Assembly (NCBI GenBank): GCA_009746045.1
Contig: RPFO01000076.1
Span: 1,552,114 to 1,616,113 of the forward strand
Origin: Mesostigma viride
Lineage: Eukaryota > Streptophyta > Mesostigmatophyceae > Mesostigmatales > Mesostigmataceae
Direction of reading: 5' to 3'
DNA: 64,000 nt
Each line of letters starts with the position of its first letter. Position 1 is the stretch's first letter. Shown piece after piece: positions 20,748 through 31,028 of this stretch. The notes under the pieces were generated by a model, which searched no databases, had not been told where the DNA came from, and worked only from the letters and a program-made list of their open reading frames with translations. A program made the translations under genes and the position numbers.

Positions 20748-21120
20748 TGATACAAGGACGTACTGTCAACCTGACGGCCACTATAGGCCCTATCACTACC
20801 GCTGATGTATTACTAGGATTAGATTGGCACCAGGATAATATGATTACTATTAATTATGATACCATGGTCATCTGGTTTCCAGATAGCTCTTACTGGGTAC
20901 CGGAACGTCATTATAGAGTAGAAAATTTATCCTTGGTAGATATTACTCCTCCTACACCTGTTGATCCTCCTGTAAGACCTATACCTGAAGTATTAATGTC
21001 CAATGATGAATTGCGATCTGAACTAAAGGAATATGGATATTTATTATTCTGATCAATATTTATTATGTATGTTCCTTCAGTTAGAAGTACAGGAGATACC
21101 TATCCCTAATAACAGTGTGG
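20748..21120 (+). pseudogene. Gypsy protease C-terminus and protease-RT linker
   Basis: GRTVNLTATIGPITTADVLL is followed by GLDW, the typical C-terminal strand (I/V-L-G-x-D-W) of Gypsy proteases. The linker follows, with a frameshift near 21040, up to codons VDIDVN, where a LINE fragment begins. Confidence 0.75.
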
Positions 21121-21134
21121 ATATAGATGTGAAC

Positions 21135-21713
21135 TACCTTGCCTGCATGGGGGGCCAACAGAATCAGAATTGGTATTTGTATTTGCACACTGTCCTCCTG
21201 ACGGTGGTGCTCGCCATGATTCGGTCGGTTTTCCCCCACGCGAACATCCGGTCCGAAGATGCGGATGGCGCTGCCTTCTATTCCCCCAACCACCGGCCTG
21301 ACATCGTGGTGCTGGACTTTGAGGGGGGTGGCCGGCATCTGCTTATTGACGTTTCGGTGGCGCGGCCCTTGGCTCTTAGCCACGTGGCTGGGGCCTCCCT
21401 CACGGCAGGTAACACGGCGGACCGGGCGGAGCGGGCCAAGCTCCTGGCCTACGGCGACGTCGGGCACCATCGTGTGGTGCCCTTTGTCCTGGAGGAGTTT
21501 GGGGCCATGGGGCCCCTGACCTCCGCCTTCTTCAAGGAGTGTTGCCGGCTCCGGGAGGACCGGCTGGACCTGGAGGGCCAGCGGGCCCCATGGTCGGCGC
21601 GGACCTGGACGTCATATTGGCGTCAGCGCTTGTCGGTGGCGCTGACTCGAGCCATGGCTGACATCATGCTCCGCCGTACGCGGGCTGATTTTGCGGTGCA
21701 GCAGGGCTATTAG
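21135..21713 (+). pseudogene. C-terminal nuclease-like domain of a LINE polyprotein (partial)
   Basis: About 192 codons remain. RPDIVVLDFEGGGRHLLIDV followed by VARPL, and further on VPFVLEEFGAMGP, suggest a PD-(D/E)xK-type fold (Asp in strand 2, D-V with a following hydrophobic strand, and a late Glu). Similar C-terminal tails occur on LINE-like RTs of protists. Assignment to a nuclease fold is inference from the strand pattern. The RT itself is missing through 5' truncation. Confidence 0.45.
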
Positions 21714-21846
21714 GTTCCTCCCGTTAGGCGTTTCCATTGGTCTTATCGTAGTATAGAGCTTTGACATGGCTCTGTATATAGGTTTACAGCTGGGCGTTTG
21801 CTTTGGTTTGAGTGATTTCACTCTGCTGTAAGTAATTCTATTTTTA
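21135..21846 (+). mobile_element. 5'-truncated LINE 3' end inserted in Gypsy pol
   Basis: A perfect 14-bp duplication, ATATAGATGTGAAC, flanks the segment (21121-21134 and 21847-21860). Variable-length duplications with 5' truncation are typical of LINE insertion. The 712-bp insert ends in a short T-rich 3' tail. GC content is clearly higher than in the surrounding Gypsy DNA. Confidence 0.85.
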
Positions 21847-21860
21847 ATATAGATGTGAAC

Positions 21861-23642
21861 ACAGTGGATACAATAGGGGTGGGATTTACTGAAAACGAAA
21901 TAGTAAGATACATGGCTGTGATAGATTCCTCCAAAGTTATTGAAGAAAAGACTCCTTATCCTCCTCATCGTTCTGTTTTACACCGTGTAGTTATTAAGGA
22001 CGGTGCAGTTCCTACGCACTCTCCGATGTATAGAATGGGCCCTACCGAGTTAAAGGAACTAAAACAGATTTTAGTGTCACTATTAGAAGCAGGATTGATA
22101 GAGCCTAGTAACTCCCCCTACTCAGCTGGTGTCCTGTTAGTCCCCAAGCCAAATGGCAAGTTTCGTTTAGTTACTGATTACAGGAAGTTAAATGATATCA
22201 CGGTGACGTCTAAATACCCTCTACCTCGTATTGATGATATATTGGTTATAATAATTGGTTGGTTGGTGATAATAAGGTTAAAGGTTCTACCTGTTTCACT
22301 GTACTGGATTGTGCGGATGGTTTTTGGCAACTGCGTATAGCGCCCGAGGATTGTCATAAAACCGCCTTTGCTACCCCTTTTGGTCATTATCAGTTTAGAG
22401 TAGCGGCTATGGGACTCTGTAATTCTCCTGCCTCTTTTCAAATGTTGATGAATGAAGTGCTTAGACCTGTTATGGGTAATTCTCACCTTCCCCAAGTGTC
22501 CTCTGATTTAAAAGATCCTTCCTTCTCCTCTGTTTCTTTAGCTGAGCACGATCGTTCTTGTGCTCAGGCTTACTTAGATGACATCCTTATTTACTCCCCT
22601 GATTTTGAAACGCACCTAGAAAGTCTTAGAAATAATGTCTGAAAATTCCTTGTGGGCTCGCCGTGCTAAAGTTCGTTCTGGTAGGAGTGTACCATTTTTA
22701 GGACATGTTTTGTCAGATGCCGGTGTCGCTACCGACCCGGATCAAACAAAGTCAATTCAGGAATGGCCTACCCCTACCGACGTTAAAAGTGTACGTAGTT
22801 TCCTAGGGATTTCCTCTTACTATAGGAGTTTTATCCCTCGTTTCGCAACTATAGCAGCCCCTATCAATCATTTATTAAAGAAAGATATCCCCTTTATCTG
22901 GAGTTGTGAGTGTCAGTCTGCTTTTCAGTGTTTAAAATCCCTACTCCTCTCTCCTCCCGTACTCATCCTACCCGATACTACCAAACCCTTTGTGGTAGCT
23001 ACAGACGCTAGTAAGGTAGCTATAGGGGGCGTCCTTCTCCAGGATCAGGGTCAGGGCTTACAGCCAATTGAGTATATCTCTAGGACAATGCTCCCCGCGG
23101 AGCGTAACTATCCTGTACACCAGCAGGAACTCTTAGCTGTGGTGTATTGTTGCCACGCGTGGCAGCACTTTCTTAAAGGTGCCCAATTTGATGTTTGTCT
23201 TAATGAACCCTGTGAGATAGATCCTTATAGATTAGTTATACAAACGGACCATCGTCCCCTTACTCATCTGCTCTCCCAACCCAACCTTACCCCTCGTCAA
23301 GCGCGCTGGATGGAGTTTTTAGCACAGTTTTCCCCTTTTAAACTTCAGTATGTTAAAGGTGTATATAACATAGTACCTGATGCCCTCTCCCGTCGCGCAG
23401 ATTACTCCTTTTTCGAGGACTTAGATGTTCTCAATACTACTCTAGTTCCTACCACTATTGGTGTAACCCCTTATGGTGAACTACCGGATGATGAATCTTA
23501 TGCCTATCTCTTTCATACTGCTGTTCGCATGCCTGATCTCCTTTCTCACGTAGGACTCTCTCTCCCGTGTGAGGCCCTTCCTGTGGTCTCTGTGGGGGGG
23601 GAGGGGAAAAAAAAAATTTCTATTCCGCTTATAGCCATATAG
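21861..23642 (+). pseudogene. Gypsy reverse transcriptase - RNase H
   Basis: RT begins after the LINE fragment. FRLVTDYRKLNDITV (motif A region), a frameshift near 22245-22260, then FTVLDCADGFWQLRIAPEDC, TPFGHYQFRVAAMGLCNSP and the catalytic YLDDILIYS. A second frame change near 22635 leads to FLGHVLSDAGV and the RNase H domain, with VVATDASKVAIGGVLLQDQG, the catalytic Glu in HQQELLAVVYC, TDHRPLTHLL and DALSRR. It copies the element RNA into DNA. The frameshifts show it is inactive. A G8-A10 run near 23590-23620 breaks the frame before the linker. Confidence 0.88.
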
Positions 23643-23853
23643 CGACTAGGTCAGGAAAGTCCTATGATAGTATAGTCCCTCTAGGACCTCCCCTTCTCTT
23701 TGGCAAGGCGGTAGGAGACCTCTTTAAACCGGTCATGGATACTTCTGTAGCGATGACTACCTCTGATCTTGAACGCCTTATTAGTAGATTTACTGCCACT
23801 GAGCCGGAAGCTTTAGCTGCCATTGCCTCCCATCCCCAACAGTTAGGCAATTA
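23643..23853 (+). pseudogene. Gypsy RNase H-integrase linker
   Basis: After the G/A homopolymers the frame continues in another register with LFGKAVGDLFKPVMDTS and ends at a stop near 23853. It probably connected RNase H with integrase in the intact polyprotein. No domain was recognised. Confidence 0.4.
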
Positions 23854-23887
23854 ACACCCCTGTAAATTTGTAGGTGGGTTTTTATAT

Positions 23888-24945
23888 GTGCAGATAACAG
23901 ATTCTCCCCCTCAATGGCGCCTGTATGTCCCTCCTATCTGTCGCTCCTCCTTGCTCTTTGAGTTGCATGATTTAGCTGCTCACCAGGGTGGTAAACGGGT
24001 ACGGGATCTAGTAGCCCGTTCTTACTACTGGCCTTCCCTCTTAAAGGATGTAGATGAGTATGTTAGGACCTGCCAATCTTGTCAGGAGATGAAACCTAAC
24101 AATGTAGGACAGATAGCCGAGCCTAGGACCCTTCCTGACCCCATCATGCCGTGGGATTCCCTTATGATGGATTTTGTAGGACCTTTTAGAAAGAATGATA
24201 AGGGTAATGCTCAGATCCTTGTGTTTGTAGATTGCTTTACGCGTATGTGCCATCTCGTGCCTTGTCCCTTGGAGCTCACCGCACGCGATTGTGCACGCCT
24301 ATACCTCAATAATGTTTATAGATACCATGGTTTGAGTAGGCAGTTTATTTCTGACAAAGATAAGTTATTTACTTCTGATTTTTGGCAGCAGTTCTTCGCT
24401 GCTATCGGTACCAAGGTCACCTTCGGTACTGCCTACCACTCCTCCTCTTCTCATTTAGTAGAACGTCTGAATAGGGTAGTGGAAGAAGCTCTGCGGCACT
24501 ATGTGAATGGTTCTGGGAGTGATTGGGAGGATTACCTATGTCTGGTAGAGTTTTCCCTTAACAATTGCCCTCAGGCTGCGCATGGTTACACGCCTTTCTT
24601 CCTAGATACTGGTAGACAACCTCTTACCCCTACCTCTCTCTTAGCTAGTCCTTTAAGGGACAAGGATGATGTGTCCCGGGATACCGTAGAAGGTGTGCAG
24701 GCGTTATTAGATAAGATGAAGAATGCACACGACAACGCTATTGCAGGGTACCATAGGGCGCAGGCCAAGTACCTTGCTAGGTTGCGTGCCTCATTAGATA
24801 GAAGAGCACCTGAGATAGAAATAGGAGATTTAGTCTTAGTAGAAGGCCCCCGTGTTGGCCGATTTGCTCACAAGTTCGAAGCTGAACTTAAAGTGAAACT
24901 TAGGCCCGCCTTCTTAGGACCCTTCCGTGTGTTGTCTAGAGTATC
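23888..24945 (+). pseudogene. Gypsy integrase
   Basis: The zinc-binding HHCC region has LHDLAAHQGGKR and CQSCQEMK. The catalytic core has Asp in MMDFVGPFRK, Asp in QFISDKDKLF and Glu in SHLVERLNRVVEEAL, the D,D(35)E triad. The C-terminal part with GDLVLVEGPRV and LGPFRVLSRVS is interrupted at 24945 by a TOC1-like element. The domain inserts the cDNA into chromosomes. Removing the insert restores RVSGNFLYEIDIPTSW. Confidence 0.88.
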
Positions 24946-26900
24946 GGGGTTCTTTGAACGGAGTTTCTTCTATACGTGAATGCGGGAACAAGAGGCCGCT
25001 GGTTGAGGGGCTTATAGGTCGTAGTGTTTTCTCGTAGCTGTTTGGCTAGAGCTTTTGTGATTAGTAGATGCAATATAGTGCATGGTTGAAAAATGAATTA
25101 AATAAAATGTGCGTTCCGCGCTTGGGTTGATTATACCCGGGCGGAACGGGGCGTGAGGTGCAGTGCCCCTGAAAAGAACAGCCTACGCATTATTTAATAC
25201 TAGCCGTGCAGATTCGGGATATTCTACCCCCGGTCTGTACGGTTAGCGTCTTACTAGCATCACTGAACATAAGGGTTTAATGACGTCAGTTAGCTAGGGA
25301 TAAGGGAGGTTTTGCGACTAAAAGCCGCTCTGGCTGGTTTTGTCGGCCTCTTTCTTTGCTCGTTGTCGTTGCGGCGGCAGCCGCAGCTATGGGTGCTGCG
25401 GAGCAAAATCCAAAAAGCACTGGTTGCACCGGCCACTTGGCCAGTGGTGAGACTTCCAGTTGTTAACCGGCCAGGCGTAGTTCCTCGCCCGGTTAACTAA
25501 AAGAAAAGAAAATGATTACCTCCGGTCCGCACCTTTTCCCCAGCTTGGGGTCTTTCGTGGGCCGGGTGCCGTGACAGGTGCTCAACTGTCGCTCGGTCGG
25601 CCCAGTGCGCGAGCTGGTGCTCCGTACCTGGGGATGCTTGCACCCCGGGTTGGAGCCGGATGGCTGGCACTGGCGACCCGTGTCTCGGTCCGCGGCCTGA
25701 GGCTTTTTCTTCGGAAATTGCTGCTGGCCAGCAAACTTTGCAATTGCCTTCCGCCGAGGGGGGGTGGTTGGGGCTGGGGACGGCGATGGGAAAAGCGCCT
25801 AAGCTAGAATTTTTTTCCCCGCGCATAGAAACCTCGGGGGGAATGCGGTCTTGGCTGAACGGACTCTCGTTCAGCCAGGTGCCTGGGGCTGTGGCCTCGG
25901 GCATCCGGGCTGGCGGGGCCTGGGCTAGGTCCACGTTTTTTCTCGAAGCACCCCGGGTCTATGGGGAGACGGCTATAGCGGTACCGACTCGGGGCCCCGA
26001 GAGGGGTCATGATAGGCTGGCCGTGCGCAATCGCAGTGCAAATGCGCTGGGCCTTTTTGGGCCTGGCCATGCATCCACAGCCGCCGGGCACACGCCTCCC
26101 GATGTGGGGGGGCTCCCGTTTTGCGGCAGGGAGGTCACTTGTGACAACGAGCAAGGTGGAGTGCGGCTTCAAGGGAAAGCCAGGGCGGGGGTGATTGGGC
26201 AACGTACTTCATGAAGGGCCTTGAACGGCGTGCCTCCGGGCATGTCTATAGTGTCACATTTATGCTTCCACTTATTGTTTTAATGAAGATGCTGGTTTTT
26301 GTGGGAGCTACGTGGGACATGAATCGGGGTTCTTTGAACGGAGTTTCTTCTATACGTGAATGCGGGAACAAGAGGCCGCTGGTTGAGCGGCTTATAGGTC
26401 GTAGTGTTTTCTCGTAGCTGTTTGGCTAGAGCTTTTGTGATTAGTAGATGCAATATAGTGCATGGTTGAAAAATGAATTAAATAAAATGTGCGTTCCGCG
26501 CTTGGGTTGATTATACCCGGGCGGAACGGGGCGTGAGGTGCAGTGCCCCTGAAAAGAACAGCCTACGCATTATTTAATACTAGCCGTGCAGATTCGGGAT
26601 ATTCTACCCCCGGTCTGTACGGTTAGCGTCTTACTAGCATCACTGAACATAAGGGTTTAATGACGTCAGTTAGCTAGGGATAAGGGAGGTTTTGCGACTA
26701 AAAGCCGCTCTGGCTGGTTTTGTCGGCCTCTTTCTTTGCTCCCCACCCACCCACCCTTGTTTTGGTTGCCTCTAGGGCAACGTACTTCATGAAGGGCCTT
26801 GAACGGCGTGCCTCCGGGCATGTCTATAGTGTCACATTTATGCTTCCACTTATTGTTTTAATGAAGATGCTGGTTTTTGTGGGAGCTACGTGGGACATGA
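24946..26900 (+). mobile_element. Non-autonomous PAT/TOC1-like element, copy b (full length)
   Basis: Complete split-repeat element: A1 24946-25361 (416 bp), internal 25362-26196, B1 26197-26322, A2 26326-26741 (416 bp), a C-rich spacer, B2 26775-26900. Joining 24945 to 26901 restores the Gypsy integrase frame without duplicated bases, as expected for tyrosine-recombinase integration. It is very similar to copy a at 1337. It encodes no recombinase or RT. The termini resemble those of PAT-2, so a PAT-type element is the likely source of its proteins. Confidence 0.9.
25571..26214 (+). pseudogene. Hypothetical ORF of TOC1-like copy b
   Basis: Corresponds to the 214-codon frame of copy a, but here the frame splits near 25760 because the G run is shorter (the start is 25571, the rest is open in the frame ending at 26214). 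No known domain. Confidence 0.2.
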
Positions 26901-27219
26901 AGGTAATTTCTTGTATGAGATAGATATCCCTACCTCTTGGCAGACCCATTCACGCACCTTCCATAGAAGCCAGCTGAAGCTTTATCACAAAAGCACGTTC
27001 GCTGGTAGAGAATTAGCCCCTGCCCCTTTAGAGCATAATCCTGATACTGGTGAGGTAGAGGACGAGGTAGAGAGTATCGTGGCCCATAGGGACATTAAAA
27101 GGGGCCGCGGTACTCAACGCCAGTATAAGGTGAAGTGGATGTATGCTCGTAGCGAGGTAGATAAAGTATGGTACACGGAGAGTGAGTTAGATGGTTGTAG
27201 CCGCCTGTTGCAGGACTAG
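26901..27219 (+). pseudogene. Gypsy integrase tail with chromodomain
   Basis: Continues the integrase: GNFLYEIDIP and HSRTFHRSQLKLYH, the usual segment before the chromodomain. Then EVESIVAHRDIKRG, QYKVKWMYARS and VWYTESEL, the three-strand-plus-helix chromodomain pattern. Chromodomains of Gypsy elements bind modified histones and steer insertion to chromatin. The stop is at 27217-27219. Confidence 0.8.
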
Positions 27220-27316
27220 AAAACCCTGCACCAGCTCTAGCTGTAGACCTGCCCCTCTCTTATATTATGCCTGCTGTCGATGGGTGGTTGGTTGTCCCCT
27301 CCCCTCCGCAGCCATC

Positions 27317-27835
27317 ATGGCGGAACCTACCCCTCCGACGGAGACCTTGCCGCCTACCCCTGATCCAGAGTTCTACTATGAGGCCCTTCCGGGCCGGTGG
27401 GTTTCCCGATCCAGCTACCCGGGTGGCCCATTTCATCCTGCCCTTCAGGCTAATCATGCGGCCTTGGTCCGGGCCGCCCTCTTTGGGGTTTCCTTGTTCG
27501 GGCCAGACCCCAATGAACCGCAGCAGTTGGTTGTGCATGGTTTTGACGACGCTGGGCACTGTCTTTTGGAGTGTGGGTCCCGCTGCCCTGCTTTGGGGCA
27601 AATAGACGCCATTCTTCAGTGCCCTAGGATTTTCTCATACCTGTCTACCCCTGTGGGCCGCACCTGCCTCCGGGAGGTTTTCCCTTGGCTTCCGGCCGAG
27701 GGCGAAGCCGAGACAGATGCACACCCCTGCGACCTCCTGCGGGCGGTTGAATTTATGGAGATTGCGGATCAGTCGGCGGGGATGTTAGCACATGACGATC
27801 CTTCCCCTGTGGATGCACCGGTAGAGTCGCAGTAG
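27317..27835 (+). CDS. Gypsy 3' accessory ORF 1, unknown function
   Basis: A 172-codon frame from ATG at 27317 to a TAG inside the Copia-1 target site. It lies between the chromodomain stop and the 3' LTR, where most Gypsy elements have nothing or an env-like gene. It is Pro-rich at the N-terminus, with HCLLECGSRCPALGQIDAIL and an acidic C-terminus. It has no signal peptide or membrane helix, so it is not an obvious envelope protein. I do not recognise the family. Confidence 0.4.
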   Translation: MAEPTPPTETLPPTPDPEFYYEALPGRWVSRSSYPGGPFHPALQANHAALVRAALFGVSLFGPDPNEPQQLVVHGFDDAGHCLLECGSRCPALGQIDAILQCPRIFSYLSTPVGRTCLREVFPWLPAEGEAETDAHPCDLLRAVEFMEIADQSAGMLAHDDPSPVDAPVESQ

Positions 27836-28237
27836 TTGAGAATGAGAATGATGTTTGCAAGAATGCGGCACTAAGTGCCTGGGTTTATTATCAATTTATA
27901 TGTTTACAAGTCATGTGTGCAACCCCAAGATTGCGATAGGCCTTATCGACATTGCACCAATCACATTTCATGTGCATTAGCGATTTCCAAGAGGCACACT
28001 GAACTAGCGTTACGCCAGCGTTGCACAATGCTTCTAGACACTTCTAGAACCATTTACAAATATCCATTAGCAGGGAATATTGCCGTATTTTGCTGCCCGC
28101 TGAAGGGGTGTTTTATTATCTCATCAATCCTTGGCACGACTTCAACAGCCTGACCGACAGTCAGTGCTCGACAGTCAGCGTGACCACTAATTATAATGCA
28201 TCAACTTGGCTATACTGCCACCATGGTCATGCACACA
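27836..28237 (-). repeat. Copia-1 3' LTR
   Basis: Begins TTGAGAATGAG and ends GCACACA on the plus strand. It pairs with 41092-41490. Positions 28238-28630 between this LTR and the RNase H stop are untranslated, with no clear polypurine tract. Confidence 0.88.
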
Positions 28238-28630
28238 AGCTGTGTGCAGCAATTGTGAGTATTGTTTCACAGATTTACATTCCATTATGCATGCACCAGT
28301 TTATACACGCATTTCGGTCATGCAACAGATTGCAACTCCAGCCCTTTCTTTTTTCATGTGGCAATAGGACTGCGTACTCAAATCTGTAAGAACTACGGCC
28401 GCGCAGGCCTTGCCATCATGAACGCACCTTAGGCCCCACATGGTTTTGGAGGGTAATCCCCAGCCAAACAAATTACACCAGAGCATCGCTACCGGGAAAA
28501 CCTACCAAGGTAAAACCCGAGTCAAGGGGCCATTCACACTCCACGACATCTCAACTACTAGTGCCGTGGCTGACCCAGCAACATATTGTTCATTTGGTGC
28601 CTAAGAAGAGTATACTGTGCCTTGGCGGAG

Positions 28631-29443
28631 CTATAGAGCTTGGTAAGAGCATCCGAGCATTGAATTCTGGTCGCCTGCCACGTGCTCGGTATGGAGCGCA
28701 TCAGAAAATTCCTTCACCCGGAGGAAGTCAAGGTCTCTCGTGCGAGCGTAGGGGTTCTCAATGAAGTCCACCAGCGCTTGGCTGTCGGTGCGCATGACGC
28801 GATCGATGCGTGTGGTGAGACCGCCCAGCTTGAGGATCCAGCAGAGTAGCGCGTGGAAATACGCGAGCTCACTTGCAGCCTCGCAGCACGCACGCGCCTC
28901 GGCGGTGTCCGACCCCACATACACACGGCGGTGGAGACGTGAGAACCACGCAAAGATGGAGGATGGCGCAGATTGTTCAGCGTTTGAGATATAGCTAACA
29001 GCCGCACACCTACCACGCATCTTGGTGAGCACCCGCGCATCCAAAGAACTGTCACAATAAGCCCCTAGCTCGATGGGCTTGTCCCAGTCAACACCCTGCA
29101 GGACCAACCCCGGTGAGGCCTGCACATACTCAGCTACAACCGGGCGGGCCAACAAGCAGAGAACATCGTCTGTCAACCGACTAAGGACAGCCAAGTCAGG
29201 GATCGTGGTACACGCAAGCCAATTGAGTTTGCCACGCAGCGCACCACACTCAGAGGGAAGAATAGGCCCAGTGCGGGCCATGACCTCCTTGACCAGGTCG
29301 GGGACATAGCTACCCTTAGGATGCAGCAACATGACCCACTGCCCTTGCTCATCGTGATCGAGAATAGTGTCCATGCCCATGAAGGGCACGATCTTGCCCG
29401 GCTCCCTAAAGACGAGCTTGCTGAGGGTTTCAACTTCAAATTC
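28631..29443 (-). pseudogene. Copia-1 RT C-terminus and RNase H
   Basis: Minus-strand frame entering from the junction near 29443 and reading EVETLSKLVFREPGKIVPFM, then RNase H: Asp in LGAYCDSSLDARV, Glu in SSDTAEARACCEAASE-type context, Asp in VMRTDSQALVDFI, and a final HVAGDQNSML. Copia-2 has the same segments (LYVDSSMDNRK, TPSSDIAECRAI, VRTDSMGMVQF), which supports the assignment. The usual AD-x-L-T-K end is degraded. The first 15-20 residues repeat a part of RT also present at 37300-37420. Confidence 0.75.
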
Positions 29444-30121
29444 CCCGGGGCCGGGCAGCGAGAGACTCCGGTCACGGACCGAGCTGGGATCTTGACCATC
29501 ATTCAGTTGCTGCCAGGCAGAAAGGCCGCCGTTTGTCGCCGCGCCATCACCGTGTTGCTGGAGAGGTACCTCGACGCAGACCCTAGTCTCATCCAGGACC
29601 TCCATGATAGGTATCGTGACAAAACCGGCGAGGACTTCGTCCCGTTGTCTCGTTCCGCTCTGGCCGAGACCCCTCGTATCAAGGCGGCAGAGGCTGTAAA
29701 GTCAGACATGCTGGCGATCAAGAACAGCTCGAAGGAGAAGGTGCCTCCTCGCGTGTACGCATTCGTGAACGACGTGAGCAACAAACTCGTCACGGGAGAC
29801 CACACGGCCAAGTACCGCGAGAATCAAAAGCTGGTGAAGAGGAGTCAGGCGACCAGAAACACATTTACGGACGCCATGAGCTCATTGGCGGAATTCTTCC
29901 ATCTGAGCCACCAAGGCATGGTATCAAAGGGCGGGGACCCGAAGAAGGTGGCTGTGGATATAGAGGAGGCATTGGCACCCGGGCTAGAGAGAATGGGGCA
30001 CTATGAGGAGGCTCGCAAGTACCGTGGTCCCGAGTTTGCAGAGAAGAACAGGATTCTGATGCAGCAGAACCGACTTCTGATCAAACAGGAGCAGCAGGCG
30101 AAGAGGATCAAAACGGAGTAG
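29444..30121 (+). pseudogene. Block gene 1: hypothetical protein, 5' end lost
   Basis: An open frame of about 225 codons runs in from the junction without an ATG until 29709. The segment AVCRRAITVLLERYLDADPS and later helices are intact, so the gene was probably truncated at the block border. The C-terminal half is helical, ends with Gln/Lys-rich sequence (IKQEQQAKRIKTE) and may bind nucleic acid; this is inference. The frame upstream of 29444 is the antisense of Copia RNase H and is not part of it. I do not recognise the family. Confidence 0.45.
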
Positions 30122-30249
30122 CTTTCTCACACCGAAGTGACCACGTGGTCTCTGGAATCCCCCTGGCGCCAAGCAGCGTTCACACACTCCGAGGTTCACT
30201 ATGGCGTATTCGACCTCTGTTCGAGCCACAAGGAGGTTCAAACGCGGTG

Positions 30250-30370
30250 TGTAAACTTCCCATTCCCGGTCCCGGGCATCGAGAGTCCTTTATTATTAAC
30301 ACGTGCCGAGGTTTACTCATGTGTAAACTTCGAATTCCCCAGTCCCGGGCAGTGAGAGGGCTTTAATATT
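30250..30370. repeat. Intergenic TTCCCxxGTCCCGGGC repeat pair
   Basis: Two copies of a ~50-bp unit (about 30250-30300 and 30320-30370) share TAAACTTC, ATTCCC, GTCCCGGGC, GAGAG and CTTTAATATT-like parts. Further copies of the core are at 29443-29470 (block border) and 30841-30870. On the minus strand the TTTATT parts are AATAAA polyadenylation signals. Confidence 0.65.
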
Positions 30371-30414
30371 CACTGATCCATTCACAAAGTCCTTTATTAT
30401 TAACACATGCGTCC

Positions 30415-30771
30415 TTACGTGTACTTATAATATCCGAATTCCGTGTCAAATCGCGCCTCCCCTTTTTCTACAAGCTCTTTCCAATAAGTCGGTACACGTT
30501 CAGGGGCCGAGAACGGCTTCATTGACGGTATCCCCCATTTGATCAGTTTGTGTATCCCGAAAAGGATAGGTGGGAGTACGGATACTGCTACGAGTCCGAT
30601 GGCGATATACAGAAATTTATCGGTGACGTGAGATTGTTTGAGCCACTGATGATACTGCTTATCAGCGTCATAGGGGTTTCGAGATCTGAGCCATACCGGT
30701 ATGGACCCCCCCACGAATATTAGAAACCACACGACAAAAAATATTATAATCTTTGCGGTCCTGTCAACCAT
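30415..30771 (-). CDS. Block gene 2: small membrane protein, two helices
   Basis: 118 codons, ATG at 30771. Residues about 8-27 (IIIFFVVWFLIFVGGSIPVW) and about 53-75 form two hydrophobic helices separated by a charged loop, followed by a ~45-residue hydrophilic tail rich in aromatic residues. It is likely a membrane protein with both termini on the same side. No family recognised. An AATAAA signal lies about 20 bp after the stop on the minus strand (30393). Small two-helix proteins are common in virions, but the assignment is open. Confidence 0.55.
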   Translation of the reverse strand: MVDRTAKIIIFFVVWFLIFVGGSIPVWLRSRNPYDADKQYHQWLKQSHVTDKFLYIAIGLVAVSVLPPILFGIHKLIKWGIPSMKPFSAPERVPTYWKELVEKGEARFDTEFGYYKYT

Positions 30772-31028
30772 CGGGTGTCATAGTGGGTACGTGAAAAAAA
30801 TAATTCTGCCACCGGGGTACGCTAGCTTCGGTAACCTGTGGAATTCCCCAGTCCCGGGCGGAGAGAGGCCTTTTGGCCAGGTAGCTAGTGGGTCCACTCA
30901 TTGTTGGAATCATCCATTAAAACACTTTATTATTCATTCATCAATAAAGTTATTTATTACTCATTACATTGCATCCATCCATCAACCAAGTCCCCAAACC
31001 CCAGCATCCCAATCCCCAACCCCCGAGT

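Noticed and set aside
27317-27835. Env-like gene in the Gypsy element
   Set aside because: No signal peptide, no membrane anchor and no furin-like site are visible; kept as unknown accessory ORF.
29321-29443. N-terminal 41 codons of the frame ending at 30121
   Set aside because: They are antisense to the Copia-1 RNase H/RT and lie outside the block.
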